Below, one piece after another: positions 41,305 through 49,954 of a DNA stretch of 64,000 nt. The stretch is from the NCBI RefSeq assembly GCF_003946485.1, contig NZ_RHOJ01000012.1, positions 1 through 64,000 on the forward strand, written 5' to 3'. The position numbers and the translations under genes are program-made. This DNA comes from Lacticaseibacillus jixianensis (GTDB lineage: Bacteria; Bacillota; Bacilli; Lactobacillales; Lactobacillaceae). Below the pieces are notes generated by a model. The model was not told the origin of the DNA. It saw only the letters and a list, made by a program, of their open reading frames with translations, and searched no databases. Every line of letters begins with the position of its first letter. Within the stretch, counting starts at the first letter, position 1.

Positions 41305-42432
41305 ATGCGAATCTTAATTGTCGGGGCCGGCCTGTTTGGGGCCGTCAGCGCCCACGAGCTGGCCAAGCAGGGCCACGCCATCACCGTGATCGACAAGCGC
41401 GCGCACATTGCGGGCAACGTCTACACCAAGGAGGTGGCGGGCATTCAGGTGCACGCGTACGGCGCGCACATTTTTCACACGAGCAGCCGCGCGGTGTGGG
41501 ACTATGTGCATCAGTTCGCTGACTTCAACCGCTACACCAACGAGGTCGTGGCGAACTATCACGGCGAGCTGTACAACCTGCCGTTCAACATGAACACGTT
41601 CTACCAGATGTGGGGCGTGACGACACCGGCGCAGGCCCAGGCCAAGATCGCAGCGCAGCGCGCCGCACTGGGCGACAAAACGCCGACAAATCTGGAGGAG
41701 CAGGCTATCTCGCTGGTCGGCACCGACATCTACCGCAAGCTGGTGCGCGACTACACGGCCAAGCAGTGGGGCCAGGATCCGCGGCGCCTGCCCGCGTTCA
41801 TCATTCGCCGGCTGCCGGTGCGCTTCACCTTCGACAACAACTACTTCAACGATCCGTACCAGGGCATCCCGATTGGCGGCTACACCCAGGTGGTGGCGAA
41901 AATGCTGGCGCACCCGAACGTGACGGTGACGTTGAACCGCGATTTTCTCGCCGCGCGTGAGGCGTACCTGCGCGATTATGACGCCATCGTCTACACGGGG
42001 ATGATCGATCAGTTTTTCGATTACCGCTTCGGCCCGCTGGCGTACCGCTCCCTGCGCTTTGAAACCAAAACTTTGGCCACGCCGAACTTCCAGGGCAACG
42101 CCGTGATCAACTACACCGACGCCCAAACCCCGTTTACGCGCATCATCGAACACAAGTGGTTCGAGTTCGGCGCGGGCAGCACGGACCACACCGTGATCAC
42201 CCGCGAGTATCCGCAGGCGTGGCGTCCGGGCGGCGAGCCGTACTACCCGCTCAACGATCAGGAGAACGACTCCCTTTTCGCCCAGTACCAAGATTACGCG
42301 CAGACCACGGTGCCGCAGGTCGCGTTTGGCGGCCGGCTGGGGATGTACCGGTACTACAACATGGACCAAGTCATCGCGGCGGCGCTGCAGTTCGTGAACA
42401 ACAGCCCGCTGTTCACGCCGCGCCAGCGCTAG
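41305..42432 (+). CDS. glf: UDP-galactopyranose mutase
   Basis: 375 residues, ATG at 41305 after GAGGAGGAG. FAD-binding GAGLFGAVSAHEL (residues 7-19), then VIDKRAHIAGNVYT, HAYGAHIFHTS, RDYTAKQWG, PVRFTFDNNYFND and the GRLGMYRYYNMDQVI end: all Glf signatures. It converts UDP-galactopyranose to UDP-galactofuranose for cell-surface glycans. Single gene here, beside the adhesin island. Full length. Confidence 0.96.
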   Translation: MRILIVGAGLFGAVSAHELAKQGHAITVIDKRAHIAGNVYTKEVAGIQVHAYGAHIFHTSSRAVWDYVHQFADFNRYTNEVVANYHGELYNLPFNMNTFYQMWGVTTPAQAQAKIAAQRAALGDKTPTNLEEQAISLVGTDIYRKLVRDYTAKQWGQDPRRLPAFIIRRLPVRFTFDNNYFNDPYQGIPIGGYTQVVAKMLAHPNVTVTLNRDFLAAREAYLRDYDAIVYTGMIDQFFDYRFGPLAYRSLRFETKTLATPNFQGNAVINYTDAQTPFTRIIEHKWFEFGAGSTDHTVITREYPQAWRPGGEPYYPLNDQENDSLFAQYQDYAQTTVPQVAFGGRLGMYRYYNMDQVIAAALQFVNNSPLFTPRQR

Positions 42433-42543
42433 CCTGACGCGTGTGCGGGTGACTCATAGGGCCCGCAGAAGCGGCGCGTGCTTGGCGAAGCTGCAGTGGC
42501 CAACAAAGTCGCGTTCCTCAAGAAGCTCCGCCTTTAAGGGCTT

Positions 42544-42584
42544 AGCGTGCCCCGAGCTGTTTTCGGCACGCTAGGCTTTTTTGC
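42544..42584 (+). terminator. Terminator of glf
   Basis: AGCGTGCC (42544-42551) pairs with GGCACGCT (42565-42572), extended by CTT/AGG pairs, then TTTTTT at 42577-42582. Confidence 0.8.
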
Positions 42585-42594
42585 ATTGCCCAGA

Positions 42595-43404
42595 TTAGTC
42601 GAAGTGCCGCAGCCGTTCGATGAGCGCCGCCCGCAGCTCTGCGAGGTCGTGGTAGGTGCCATCGGCCTGAAGCTGCGCCTTCACCAGCGGCCAGAGCAAC
42701 TCGAACTGGGCGCGCCAGGGATTCGGCGGCGGTCCGGTCAGCGGATCGGCGATGGCGGCCAAGGTCGCATAACTTTGCGGCAGCGGAATGGTGTACTGCG
42801 CCCCGTAAAGGAGCAGGCCAAGCGCTTCCCGCAGCACGGTTTGCATCGCCCGGGTGACCGCGGCCGCAAATGCCATGCGCTGGCTGAGCCGCCGCGCGTC
42901 CGGCAGCGTGGCGCTGCGCAGCGCTACCGTGAAGCTGCCGCGGTCGGCGGTAATGAACCGTGCGGCCACCACGCCGGGGCCTTGGATGGTGAGATCCTGG
43001 AGGTAGTGGCCGGCGACCCAGATGAAGTCGGGGCCCTCTCCGCGGCCCAAAGAGAAGTAGAACAGGCGAAAAAACGAGACGACTCGCGGCGGCTGGCCGT
43101 GCAGGCCGAGCTGCGTCGAGGCCGCATGGCGCGCATTGTTCAACTGCTTGCGGTAAGGAGCCAAGCTGCCGGCAAGCGTGTGGACGATGGCCGGCGTCCG
43201 CTCAGTGGAGACGTAAGGGCCGAACTGCGTATCAACCGCGATCGTGCGGCCCTGGCCGTGGTTGAACGGCATGAGTAAGGCCAACGTGGGTCGATAGACA
43301 AGTTCATTGCACACAGGCAGCTGCGCGGCCATCAGTTCTAAGTCGCGCGGGGTGAAGCCTGGCACTTGCAGTAGCGGACCATCGGCGCTGGTGATTTTGA
43401 TCAT
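42595..43404 (-). CDS. ComK-like competence regulator (tentative)
   Basis: 269 residues, ATG at 43404 after GGGAGGGG. Line-up by eye with ComK is fair: the YVSTERTPAIVHTLAGSLAPYRKQLNNA region fits ComK's family block before the basic stretch. QPPRVVSFFRLFYFSL fits KPPIMVDPSNQIFLFPT, DFIWVAGHYL fits GWISHVHV, and FTVALRSATLPDARRLSQRM fits the LPISYNSFENQV part. Longer than B. subtilis ComK (192). ComK activates DNA-uptake genes. It sits back to back with a sigma factor gene, which strengthens the call. Confidence 0.55.
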   Translation of the reverse strand: MIKITSADGPLLQVPGFTPRDLELMAAQLPVCNELVYRPTLALLMPFNHGQGRTIAVDTQFGPYVSTERTPAIVHTLAGSLAPYRKQLNNARHAASTQLGLHGQPPRVVSFFRLFYFSLGRGEGPDFIWVAGHYLQDLTIQGPGVVAARFITADRGSFTVALRSATLPDARRLSQRMAFAAAVTRAMQTVLREALGLLLYGAQYTIPLPQSYATLAAIADPLTGPPPNPWRAQFELLWPLVKAQLQADGTYHDLAELRAALIERLRHFD

Positions 43405-43766
43405 TAGAACCCCTCCCAGATGTGATTTGGCTCAGCGCTTCGAACCCTCGTTCCCCAAACGCGATGCATCATAACAAGTGTACTTATTTTTTGTCAAAGC
43501 CTTTTTCTTACCAGAACATTAAAAAAATGAGGCGGCGCCCGCTGGTTGAGGAGGGCGTCGCCAAACTATTTTCCGGAACACTACTTCGCGGTGTGCGGCC
43601 CGGTGTACCGGGCTTGCGCTGCCGCCGCTGACCGCTCCCGTTCGCGTCTTGCCGCGGTGCAGCAGCTGCGGCAGTGGACCTCGGCAAGGCCCGCAGCTGG
43701 CCCTATACTCGCTTCATCATTAGCGCTAATGAAATTCTCCGCGCCAGGCGCAGGAGGCTGATGGTG
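43405..43766. other. Divergent region between comK-like and sigma genes
   Basis: No supported gene. GGCGGCGCCC (43532-43541) and GGGCGTCGCC (43554-43563) form a hairpin that is followed on the minus strand by a T-run, an orphan leftward terminator 120 bases before the comK-like start. A TATACT (43704-43709) is a likely -10 box of the sigma gene; its -35 is poor. Confidence 0.4.
43717..43732. promoter_or_regulatory. 16-bp perfect palindrome, operator candidate
   Basis: TCATTAGCGCTAATGA reads the same on both strands and lies 7 bases after the TATACT box and 20 before the ribosome site of the sigma gene. The place suits a repressor operator. Confidence 0.5.
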
Positions 43767-44318
43767 ATGAAGACTAGTCATGCGGGATTCAAGCTGTACT
43801 TGGCCAATCAAGGCGTGGTGCACGCGGCGGTGCGCCGCCTGTCCGTGCGGCCTTTTGATCCCGACTACGACGATTTGGTGGAAGAGGGCATGCTGATCTA
43901 CGTGCATTATTACCAGCACTACCGCGACCCGGTGAAGCCGGCAGCCGCGGCGGCGAAGTTCAACAAGCTGGCCGGCCTGTTCGTGTACTACGGCCTGCTG
44001 AAAATCAAACAGCGGGAGGCCAAGCGGCCCATGCTGCACGAACGCAGCGTGCTGGCCGAGCCGCCAGGGGAGCTCGACCCAGCCGCACAGATTGCCATGC
44101 GGCTGGACGATGCGCTGTGGGCGGCCAGACTGCCGCGGCTGCGGGCGCAGCTGAGCCCACGCGAGGCGGCGGTGTTTACGCTGATGGTCGACGAAGCGTG
44201 GCCGCGCGCCGCGGCCCGGGCCGTGCTTGGGCTGTCGCAGGCCAACATGACGAACGTGCTGCGGCGCATCTACGCCAAGTACCAGGCGCTTGAGACGGCG
44301 CCGAACGCGGCGGGCTGA
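43767..44318 (+). CDS. ComX/SigH-like sigma factor
   Basis: 183 residues from the ATG at 43767 (AGGAGG 9 bases upstream; GTG at 43764 and ATG at 43761 are closer). Region 2 is visible in DPDYDDLVEEGMLIYVHYYQ and region 4 in LSPREAAVFTLMVDEAWPRAAARAVLGLSQANMTNVLRRI. It has the size and layout of the SigH/ComX-type factors of lactobacilli, which turn on competence or stress genes. Divergent from a ComK-like gene, and followed by two small DUF proteins. Confidence 0.75.
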   Translation: MKTSHAGFKLYLANQGVVHAAVRRLSVRPFDPDYDDLVEEGMLIYVHYYQHYRDPVKPAAAAAKFNKLAGLFVYYGLLKIKQREAKRPMLHERSVLAEPPGELDPAAQIAMRLDDALWAARLPRLRAQLSPREAAVFTLMVDEAWPRAAARAVLGLSQANMTNVLRRIYAKYQALETAPNAAG

Positions 44319-44407
44319 CGGCACTGTGAACTTTTTCCCCGCCGCCGCTTTATTCATGTGTAGGGCCGAGGTTGGCCCTGCAGATCATGCAGAAAGGAGG
44401 AACCCTC

Positions 44408-44626
44408 ATGGCACAGAAAATTGTACGGCGCCGTGCGACGCTCACGATCGTGAATCCGAGCAACCCGGATTACGCGCTGCGGCGCGGCCTTGGCGATATC
44501 TTGCCGAGTGCCACCGATGCCGCGTTGATGAGCGTTGCCCAGGAGGTCGTCAAGGCGATTCCCGGCGACCAGCTCGGCGGGATCCAGCTGACGATCACCG
44601 CGGACCTGGTTCCAGACGACGAGTAG
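44408..44626 (+). CDS. DUF1659-family small protein
   Basis: 72 residues from the ATG at 44408 after AAAGGAGG. MAQKIVRRRATLTIVNPSNPDYALRRGL and the ending LGGIQLTITADLVPDD suit the DUF1659 family, small beta-rich proteins usually encoded just before a DUF2922 gene in lactobacilli and bacilli. Function unknown. Confidence 0.7.
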   Translation: MAQKIVRRRATLTIVNPSNPDYALRRGLGDILPSATDAALMSVAQEVVKAIPGDQLGGIQLTITADLVPDDE

Positions 44627-44662
44627 TGACCCCATGGATCCCATAAGAAAGGAGGAATGAGC

Positions 44663-44887
44663 ATGTATCAACTGAACCTGGTATTTCAGGGCCAAGACGG
44701 GCGCGAGCACCCCTTCCAGATTGGCGGCTTGAGCGAGCGCCCGGCGGAAGACTACGCCCGGGAGTTAAGCGGCGTCCTGATTGACAGCAAGGCGTTCGGC
44801 GCCAACGGCCAGCTATATTTCGTCAAGTTGGCCAGCGCCAAGACCCTGTACACTGTTGAAGAGGAACTGTTCCCGGTAACCGAGTAG
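44663..44887 (+). CDS. DUF2922-family small protein
   Basis: 74 residues from the ATG at 44663 (GGAGG 7 bases away; ATG at 44657 is too close). MYQLNLVFQGQDGREHPFQIGG and AKTLYTVEEELFPV fit DUF2922. It forms a pair with the DUF1659 gene 36 bases upstream; the pair follows the sigma factor gene. Function unknown. Confidence 0.72.
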   Translation: MYQLNLVFQGQDGREHPFQIGGLSERPAEDYARELSGVLIDSKAFGANGQLYFVKLASAKTLYTVEEELFPVTE

Positions 44888-44991
44888 GCCCCGCATTTTC
44901 ATCACTTCCCCCAGTAAGCGAATGAATCCGCAAAATCTAACAACCGTGACACTGACGATTGCGGTCGTTCGCACTTCGCGGGCCAACACAA

Positions 44992-45024
44992 AAAGCCCCT
45001 TGCCATCGCGGCAAGGGGCTTTCG
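44992..45024 (-). terminator. Terminator of fba
   Basis: AAAGCCCCTTGCC (44992-45004) pairs perfectly with GGCAAGGGGCTTT (45010-45022). On the minus strand TTTTTG follows. It lies 20 bases after the fba stop. Confidence 0.9.
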
Positions 45025-45044
45025 GTTTGCTCAAAGAGCAGGGA

Positions 45045-45929
45045 TTACTTAACTTCTTCTGGGACCATCTTAACTGAACGGGTACCCATCCAGCCGGAGA
45101 TTTCTTTGAAGGTGTCAGTGATCGCCTTGGTACCAGGGGCCAGAAGCTTGCGAGGGTCGTAACCCTTGCCTTCCTGGTCCTTGTTAGCAAGGATGTATTC
45201 GCGAGTAGCCTTCGCAAAGGCCAACTGGCATTCAGTGTTGATGTTGAGCTTGGAGATCCCCATGGAGATCGCCTTTTCAACTTGGTCCTGAGGAATGCCT
45301 GAGCCACCGTGAAGAACCAATGGCAGGTCAACGGCGTCAGCAATTTCCTGCAGACGATCGAAGTGCAGGCCCTTCCAGTTAGCTGGGTATTGGCCGTGAA
45401 TGTTACCAATGCCGGCAGCCAGGAAGTCGATGCCAGTTGCGGCAAGGGTCTTTGCTTCTTCAACAGAAGCAAGTTCGCCTTCACCGATCACACCGTCTTC
45501 TTCACCGCCAATTGAGCCAACTTCGGCTTCAACGGAAATGCCCTTGGCGTGTGCCAACTTGACGATTTCCTTGGTCTTCTCAACGTTCTCTTCGAAAGGC
45601 AGATCGTGGCCGTCGAACATAACGGAGTTGTAGCCGGCAGCAATCGCTTCCTTAGCAGCTTCGTAGTTACCGTGGTCAAGGTGGATAACGATAGGAACGG
45701 TGATGTTCATGGACTCAGCTTCGAGCTCGATCAGAGCCTTGCAAAGCTTGTAGCCGCCCATGTACTTGGCAGCCCCCATGGAGGTCTGGATCAGGATCGG
45801 GACGTTGAGGTCCTGGGCACCCTGAAGCAGAGCGCGGGTCCATTCGAGGTTGTTGGTGTTGAACGCACCGATAGCGTAGTGACCCTTCCGAGCAGCTTGG
45901 AACAATTCTGTGCCGCGTACAAATGGCAT
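45045..45929 (-). CDS. fba: Class II fructose-bisphosphate aldolase
   Basis: 294 residues, ATG at 45929 after AGGAGG. YAIGAFNTNNLEW at the start, zinc ligands in VIHLDHGNYE and GNIHGQY, and LHGGSGIP are the class II signatures. It splits fructose-1,6-bisphosphate in glycolysis. Codon use is strongly biased, with fewer GC-third codons than its neighbours, as expected for a highly expressed gene. On the minus strand TACACT (45977-45982) with TCGTCA 17 bases upstream is a likely promoter. Confidence 0.97.
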   Translation of the reverse strand: MPFVRGTELFQAARKGHYAIGAFNTNNLEWTRALLQGAQDLNVPILIQTSMGAAKYMGGYKLCKALIELEAESMNITVPIVIHLDHGNYEAAKEAIAAGYNSVMFDGHDLPFEENVEKTKEIVKLAHAKGISVEAEVGSIGGEEDGVIGEGELASVEEAKTLAATGIDFLAAGIGNIHGQYPANWKGLHFDRLQEIADAVDLPLVLHGGSGIPQDQVEKAISMGISKLNINTECQLAFAKATREYILANKDQEGKGYDPRKLLAPGTKAITDTFKEISGWMGTRSVKMVPEEVK

Positions 45930-45982
45930 AAGTGTAATTCCTCCTATTTTTGAAAAACAAGATTTTTAACGCCTCTAGTGTA

Positions 45983-46193
45983 ACATAGATTTTCACGCAT
46001 GACGATTGTGTTTTATTGGAGCTTTCAGCACGGCCGAGGTGAGTAGGCCGGACTTCACGGCTGACAGGGATTAGCCGGTTGCAGGCGTTTTCACGCCCGG
46101 TGCTGAGCTATGGGGAGCACGTCTCCCATCGGCAGTTGGCGGGCCGAGTCGAGTCAGCTTCAGATTTACTCAAGGTGAGGGCTGCATTTATCG
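45983..46193. other. Non-coding spacer between fba and copY
   Basis: Nothing supported: the region holds the upstream part of the fba promoter on the minus strand, then GC-rich sequence without a ribosome site or a long frame. Confidence 0.4.
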
Positions 46194-46243
46194 TTGACAG
46201 ATGTAAACGACGTGCTATACTGACATTGTAGTTTACAAACGTA
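46194..46243 (+). promoter_or_regulatory. copY-copB promoter with two CopY operators
   Basis: TTGACA (46194-46199), 16-base spacer, TATACT (46216-46221). The dyad GTTGACAGATGTAAAC covers the -35 (core GACAGATGTA, 46196-46205), and GTTTACAAACGTAGAC follows the -10 (core TACAAACGTA, 46234-46243). Both match the cop box TACANNTGTA with one mismatch or fewer in the core. This is the classic two-operator CopY arrangement. Confidence 0.9.
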
Positions 46244-46262
46244 GACGTAAGGAGAATGCCGA

Positions 46263-46721
46263 ATGGATGCCAAAATTGACGAAATCACCCCGAGCGAATG
46301 GGACCTGATGCGGATCGTCTGGACCAAGGGCGAGGTGCAAACCGGCGAGCTGATCACGCTGCTGCAGCGGAAGCGGGATTGGTCGGACTCGACCATCAAG
46401 ACGCTGCTCGGCCGGCTGGTCAAGAAGGGGCTGCTGGCGACGACCAAGGATGGGCGCAAGTTTGTCTATCACGCCACAGTCGCGGAGGCCGACGCGATGG
46501 ACGAGACGGTGGCCGAGCTGTTCAACCACCTGTGCGCGATGAAAAAAGGCGCCACGCTGGTGGACTTGATCGAGCGGACCCCGCTGACTCAGGCCGACAT
46601 TGCGGCCTTGCAGCGGGTGCTGACCGAGAAGGCGAAAACGGCGCCGACGACAGTGCCGTGCGACTGCTTACCGCCGGAACCGGCGGCAGGGGTTGCACCG
46701 GCTGCCGACTGTGAGTGTTAG
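46263..46721 (+). CDS. copY: CopY-type copper-responsive repressor
   Basis: 152 residues, ATG at 46263 after AAGGAGA. The winged helix of the BlaI/CopY type (residues about 8-75; SEWDLMRIVWTKGEV, WSDSTIKTLLGRLVKKGLL) is followed by a C-terminal tail with CDC and CEC. In CopY the CxC pairs bind zinc or copper(I); copper releases DNA. Here 14 residues separate the pairs instead of the usual four or so. It controls its own operon with copB through the operators upstream. Confidence 0.95.
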   Translation: MDAKIDEITPSEWDLMRIVWTKGEVQTGELITLLQRKRDWSDSTIKTLLGRLVKKGLLATTKDGRKFVYHATVAEADAMDETVAELFNHLCAMKKGATLVDLIERTPLTQADIAALQRVLTEKAKTAPTTVPCDCLPPEPAAGVAPAADCEC

Positions 46722-46733
46722 GAGGAATTGACT

Positions 46734-48953
46734 TTGAGCGACGAATCAAAAGAAGCAATGCGGCCGATGCATCATGACCACCAGATGAAAATGGACCATG
46801 AGCCGCGCCACCAAGCCGGCGTGCACCATGAGGCAATGGCCAACATGGCAGAAAAGCATGCGATGCATATGAGCGCCATGCCCGCCACCGAGGAGCAGGG
46901 CGCAATGAACGGCGCGAGCGATATGGCCGGCATGAGCGGCATGGATATGAGTGACATGAACATGGATGACATGGACATGGACATGCCCGGCATGGGGCAC
47001 ATGAATATGGGCGCCTTCAAGCGGAAGTTCTGGCTCTCGCTGGTCGCCGCGATTCCGGTGTTCATCCTGTCGCCGTTCATGGGGCTGCACCTGCCGTTCC
47101 AGTTCACTTTTCCTGGCTCAGACTGGCTGGTGCTGGCGCTGGCGACGTTCCTATTCTTCTACGGCGGCCAGCCGTTCCTGAGCGGGGCCAAAGGCGAGTT
47201 GCAGGATAAGGCGCCGGCGATGATGACGCTGATCGCCATGGGGATCTCGGTTGCCTACCTGTACAGCGTCTACGCGTTCGTTATGAACCACTTCGTCGAC
47301 CCGACTGGCATGACCATGGACTTCTTCTGGGAGCTGGCCAGCCTGATCGTGATCATGCTGCTGGGCCACTGGATCGAAATGAACGCGGTCATGAACGCCG
47401 GCGACGTGATGTCGAAGATGGCGGCGCTGCTGCCTGGCGCCGCGCACGTGGTGCAAGCAGACGGCAGCACGGCTGACGTGGCGCTGGCGAAGCTGCAGGA
47501 AGGCGCCAGCGTGGTCGTGCAGGCCGGCGAAAAGATTCCGGCTGATGGCGTGATCACCGCCGGCGCAAGCGCGGTCAACGAGGCGCTGGTCACCGGCGAG
47601 GCCAAGGCGATGGAAAAAACGGTGGGCGATCAGGTCATCGGCGGCGCCGTCAACGGGAACGGCTCGCTGACGGTCAAAGTCACCGGCACCGGCGAATCCG
47701 GCTACCTGGCGCAGGTGGCCAAGCTGGTCGCCGACGCGCAGGCGGATAAGTCGCGCGCCGAGACGATGGCCGACGTGGTGTCGCGGTACCTGTTTTTTGC
47801 GGCGCTGCTGGTCGGGCTGATCGCGTTCTTCGCGTGGACTGCGATCGCCGGGCTGAGCACCGGCCTGACCCGGCTGGTGACGGTGCTGGTCATCGCCTGC
47901 CCGCACGCGCTGGGCCTCGCGATCCCGCTGGTGGTCGCCCGCTCGACGAGTCTGGCGGCGGGCCGGGGCCTCTTGGTGCGCAACCGGCAGGCGCTAGAAA
48001 CGGCCGGCAAGATCGATACGCTGATGATGGACAAAACCGGCACCCTGACCCAGGGAATATTTAAGGTCAACGCGGTGAAGGTTTTTGCCGGTGCGGATGA
48101 GCAGACGGTCCTTGGCCAGTTTGCGGCGCTGGAGGCGAGCTCCAGCCACCCGCTGGCGACCGGGATCCTGGCGGCGGCCAAGGCGCGCGGGGTAGCGGCC
48201 CCGACCGCGACTGCGGTGCAGACCCTGCAGGGCGTCGGCTTGACCGGCCAAATTGCGGGCAAGGATTACGCCATCGTGACGGCCAACTACCTCAGTGAAC
48301 ACGGCATTGCCTTTGACCGGGCAGTGTTTGACCAGCTGGCCGCGGCTGGCAACTCCCTTTCCTTTTTAATCGCAGGCCAGACGGTGCTGGGGCTGATTGC
48401 ACAGGGGGACGAGCTGAAGCCCGATGCCAAGGCGCTGATCGCCGGTTTGCGGGCACGCGGCATCACCCCGGTCATGCTGACGGGGGACAACCAGGCGGCC
48501 GCTGCGGTGGTCGCGCACCAACTTGGCGACATCAAGGTGCACGCCGAGCTGAAGCCCGCGGATAAGGCCAAGCTGGTGCGGCAGTACCAAGCGGCGGGCC
48601 ACCGCGTTGCGATGGTCGGCGACGGGGTCAACGACGCCCCGGCCCTGGCGCGCGCCGAGATCGGCATCGCGATTGGGGCCGGCACGGACGTCGCGATCGA
48701 TTCGGCCGACGTCGTGCTGGTCAAAAGCGAGCCGCAGGACATCCTGACCTTCCTGAACCTGGGCCGGGCGACGACGCGGAAGATGATCCAGAATCTCTGG
48801 TGGGGGGCCGGCTACAACATTCTGGCCATCCCGCTGGCGGCCGGGGTGCTGGCCGGTATCGGCATTATCCTCAGCCCCGCGGTGGGGGCGCTGGTGATGT
48901 CCGCTTCTACCGTGATCGTCGCGCTGAACGCCATGAGCCTGAAGCTAAACTAG
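46734..48953 (+). CDS. copB: Copper-exporting P1B-type ATPase (CopB type)
   Basis: 739 residues from the TTG at 46734, 8 bases after GGAGG; a TTG at 46728 is too close. The His/Met-rich N-terminus (about 1-90) binds metal. Membrane helices, the CPH motif in ACPHALGLAIP (about 388), phosphorylation site DKTGTLTQG (about 432) and GDGVNDAPALA follow. CPH rather than CPC marks the CopB subtype (Cu/Ag export). Transcribed with copY, stop to start 12 bases. Gives copper and silver resistance. Confidence 0.95.
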   Translation: MSDESKEAMRPMHHDHQMKMDHEPRHQAGVHHEAMANMAEKHAMHMSAMPATEEQGAMNGASDMAGMSGMDMSDMNMDDMDMDMPGMGHMNMGAFKRKFWLSLVAAIPVFILSPFMGLHLPFQFTFPGSDWLVLALATFLFFYGGQPFLSGAKGELQDKAPAMMTLIAMGISVAYLYSVYAFVMNHFVDPTGMTMDFFWELASLIVIMLLGHWIEMNAVMNAGDVMSKMAALLPGAAHVVQADGSTADVALAKLQEGASVVVQAGEKIPADGVITAGASAVNEALVTGEAKAMEKTVGDQVIGGAVNGNGSLTVKVTGTGESGYLAQVAKLVADAQADKSRAETMADVVSRYLFFAALLVGLIAFFAWTAIAGLSTGLTRLVTVLVIACPHALGLAIPLVVARSTSLAAGRGLLVRNRQALETAGKIDTLMMDKTGTLTQGIFKVNAVKVFAGADEQTVLGQFAALEASSSHPLATGILAAAKARGVAAPTATAVQTLQGVGLTGQIAGKDYAIVTANYLSEHGIAFDRAVFDQLAAAGNSLSFLIAGQTVLGLIAQGDELKPDAKALIAGLRARGITPVMLTGDNQAAAAVVAHQLGDIKVHAELKPADKAKLVRQYQAAGHRVAMVGDGVNDAPALARAEIGIAIGAGTDVAIDSADVVLVKSEPQDILTFLNLGRATTRKMIQNLWWGAGYNILAIPLAAGVLAGIGIILSPAVGALVMSASTVIVALNAMSLKLN

Positions 48954-48960
48954 CCGGAGT

Positions 48961-48991
48961 CGACGCATCCCGTGGGTGCGTCGGCTTTTTC
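48961..48991 (+). terminator. Terminator of the copper operon
   Basis: CGACGCATCC-CGT-GGGTGCGTCG with one G-U pair, then CTTTTT. Confidence 0.88.
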
Positions 48992-49085
48992 TATCTTAAG
49001 GCCACCCAATGCTGAGGCGGTGAGCGTTGCCGCCTTGGCCGCTGGCAGGTCGCGGTACTGTGCTCGCACCGGCATCACGCAAAAC

Positions 49086-49113
49086 TTGCATTTTACTTAC
49101 AAATAGTTAGAAT
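49086..49113 (+). promoter_or_regulatory. Promoter of the metA-like/cysK operon
   Basis: TTGCAT (49086-49091), 16-base spacer, TAGAAT (49108-49113), 25 bases before the start codon. The leader is too short for a T-box. Confidence 0.55.
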
Positions 49114-49138
49114 GTAGGGCTACGGAAAGGAGGACACG

Positions 49139-49954
49139 ATGAGACCACTACAAATTGGGATTCTTAACGTCATGCACGACAAGGCCGCGACGAATGCGCG
49201 CTTCACCAAAGTGCTCACGCATGCGGGCCGGCCCGTCGCGCTGCATTTCTACTATCCGAAGACGCACTACCCAAGCGGCGCACCGGCCGAAGTGGCCGCC
49301 ATCCTGGCGCCGCTGGACCTTGCCGCAGCCGAGCGCATGGATGGCTTTGTGATCACCGGCGCGCCCATCGAGCAGCTGGCTTTTGCCGATGTGACCTACA
49401 TCGCCGAGGTGCAGGCGCTGATGGCCGCGCTGGCCGGCCGTGCGGTGCCTCAGCTGTACCTGTGCTGGGGCGGGATGGCGGCGCTTGACTACTTTTACGG
49501 GATCGAAAAGCACCTGCTGCCGCACAAACTGTTCGGGGTCTACCGCGAGCGGCGCCTCGCGCCTGCGCCGCTGCTGGCCGGCCTGCCCGACGAATTCTAC
49601 GCCGCCCACGCCCGGTACGCGGAGATGGACCGGGGCCAGATCGAGGCGGACGCGCGCCTGCACCTGGAGGCGACGACCGCAAGCGGTGAGCTGCTGCTGG
49701 TCGACCGCCCGGAAGCCAATCAGACGTTCATGTTCGCGCATCTGGAGTACGGCAGGGAGGGCCTGCTGCACGAGTACCAGCGCGAGGTCACGGCTCATCC
49801 GGAGCGGCAATACCTTCGGCCGGCGCATTATTTTACTGATCCGCAGACGATGAGTGGCCCGCAGTTCAGGTGGGAAGAGACCCAGCACGTCTTTTTCGAC
49901 CGGTGGGTTGACCGGGTCTGGGCGAAGCGAGAAGCGAAGGAGGTTAGCGCATGA
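49139..49954 (+). CDS. MetA-family O-acyltransferase (homoserine or serine)
   Basis: 271 residues, ATG at 49139 after AAAGGAGG. Catalytic Cys109 in LYLCWGG and His-x-Glu in [10 protein letters not shown] match MetA (Cys142, His235, Glu237 of E. coli), along with [10 protein letters not shown] and FVITGAPIE. MetA adds an acetyl or succinyl group to homoserine. Because it overlaps the cysteine synthase gene by 4 bases, it may activate serine here, as proposed for MetA-like proteins next to cysK in lactobacilli. Slightly shorter than E. coli MetA (309). Confidence 0.88.
   Translation: MRPLQIGILNVMHDKAATNARFTKVLTHAGRPVALHFYYPKTHYPSGAPAEVAAILAPLDLAAAERMDGFVITGAPIEQLAFADVTYIAEVQALMAALAGRAVPQLYLCWGGMAALDYFYGIEKHLLPHKLFGVYRERRLAPAPLLAGLPDEFYAAHARYAEMDRGQIEADARLHLEATTASGELLLVDRPEANQTFMFAHLEYGREGLLHEYQREVTAHPERQYLRPAHYFTDPQTMSGPQFRWEETQHVFFDRWVDRVWAKREAKEVSA

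Noticed and set aside
41314-42369. 351-codon minus-strand frame opposite glf
   Set aside because: High-GC antisense shadow of a fully conserved UDP-galactopyranose mutase.
43581-44357. 258-codon minus-strand frame opposite the sigma factor gene
   Set aside because: Would explain the orphan leftward terminator at 43532-43563, but it lacks a ribosome site, is His/Gln/Arg-rich as GC-rich shadows are, and the plus-strand sigma factor is well supported.
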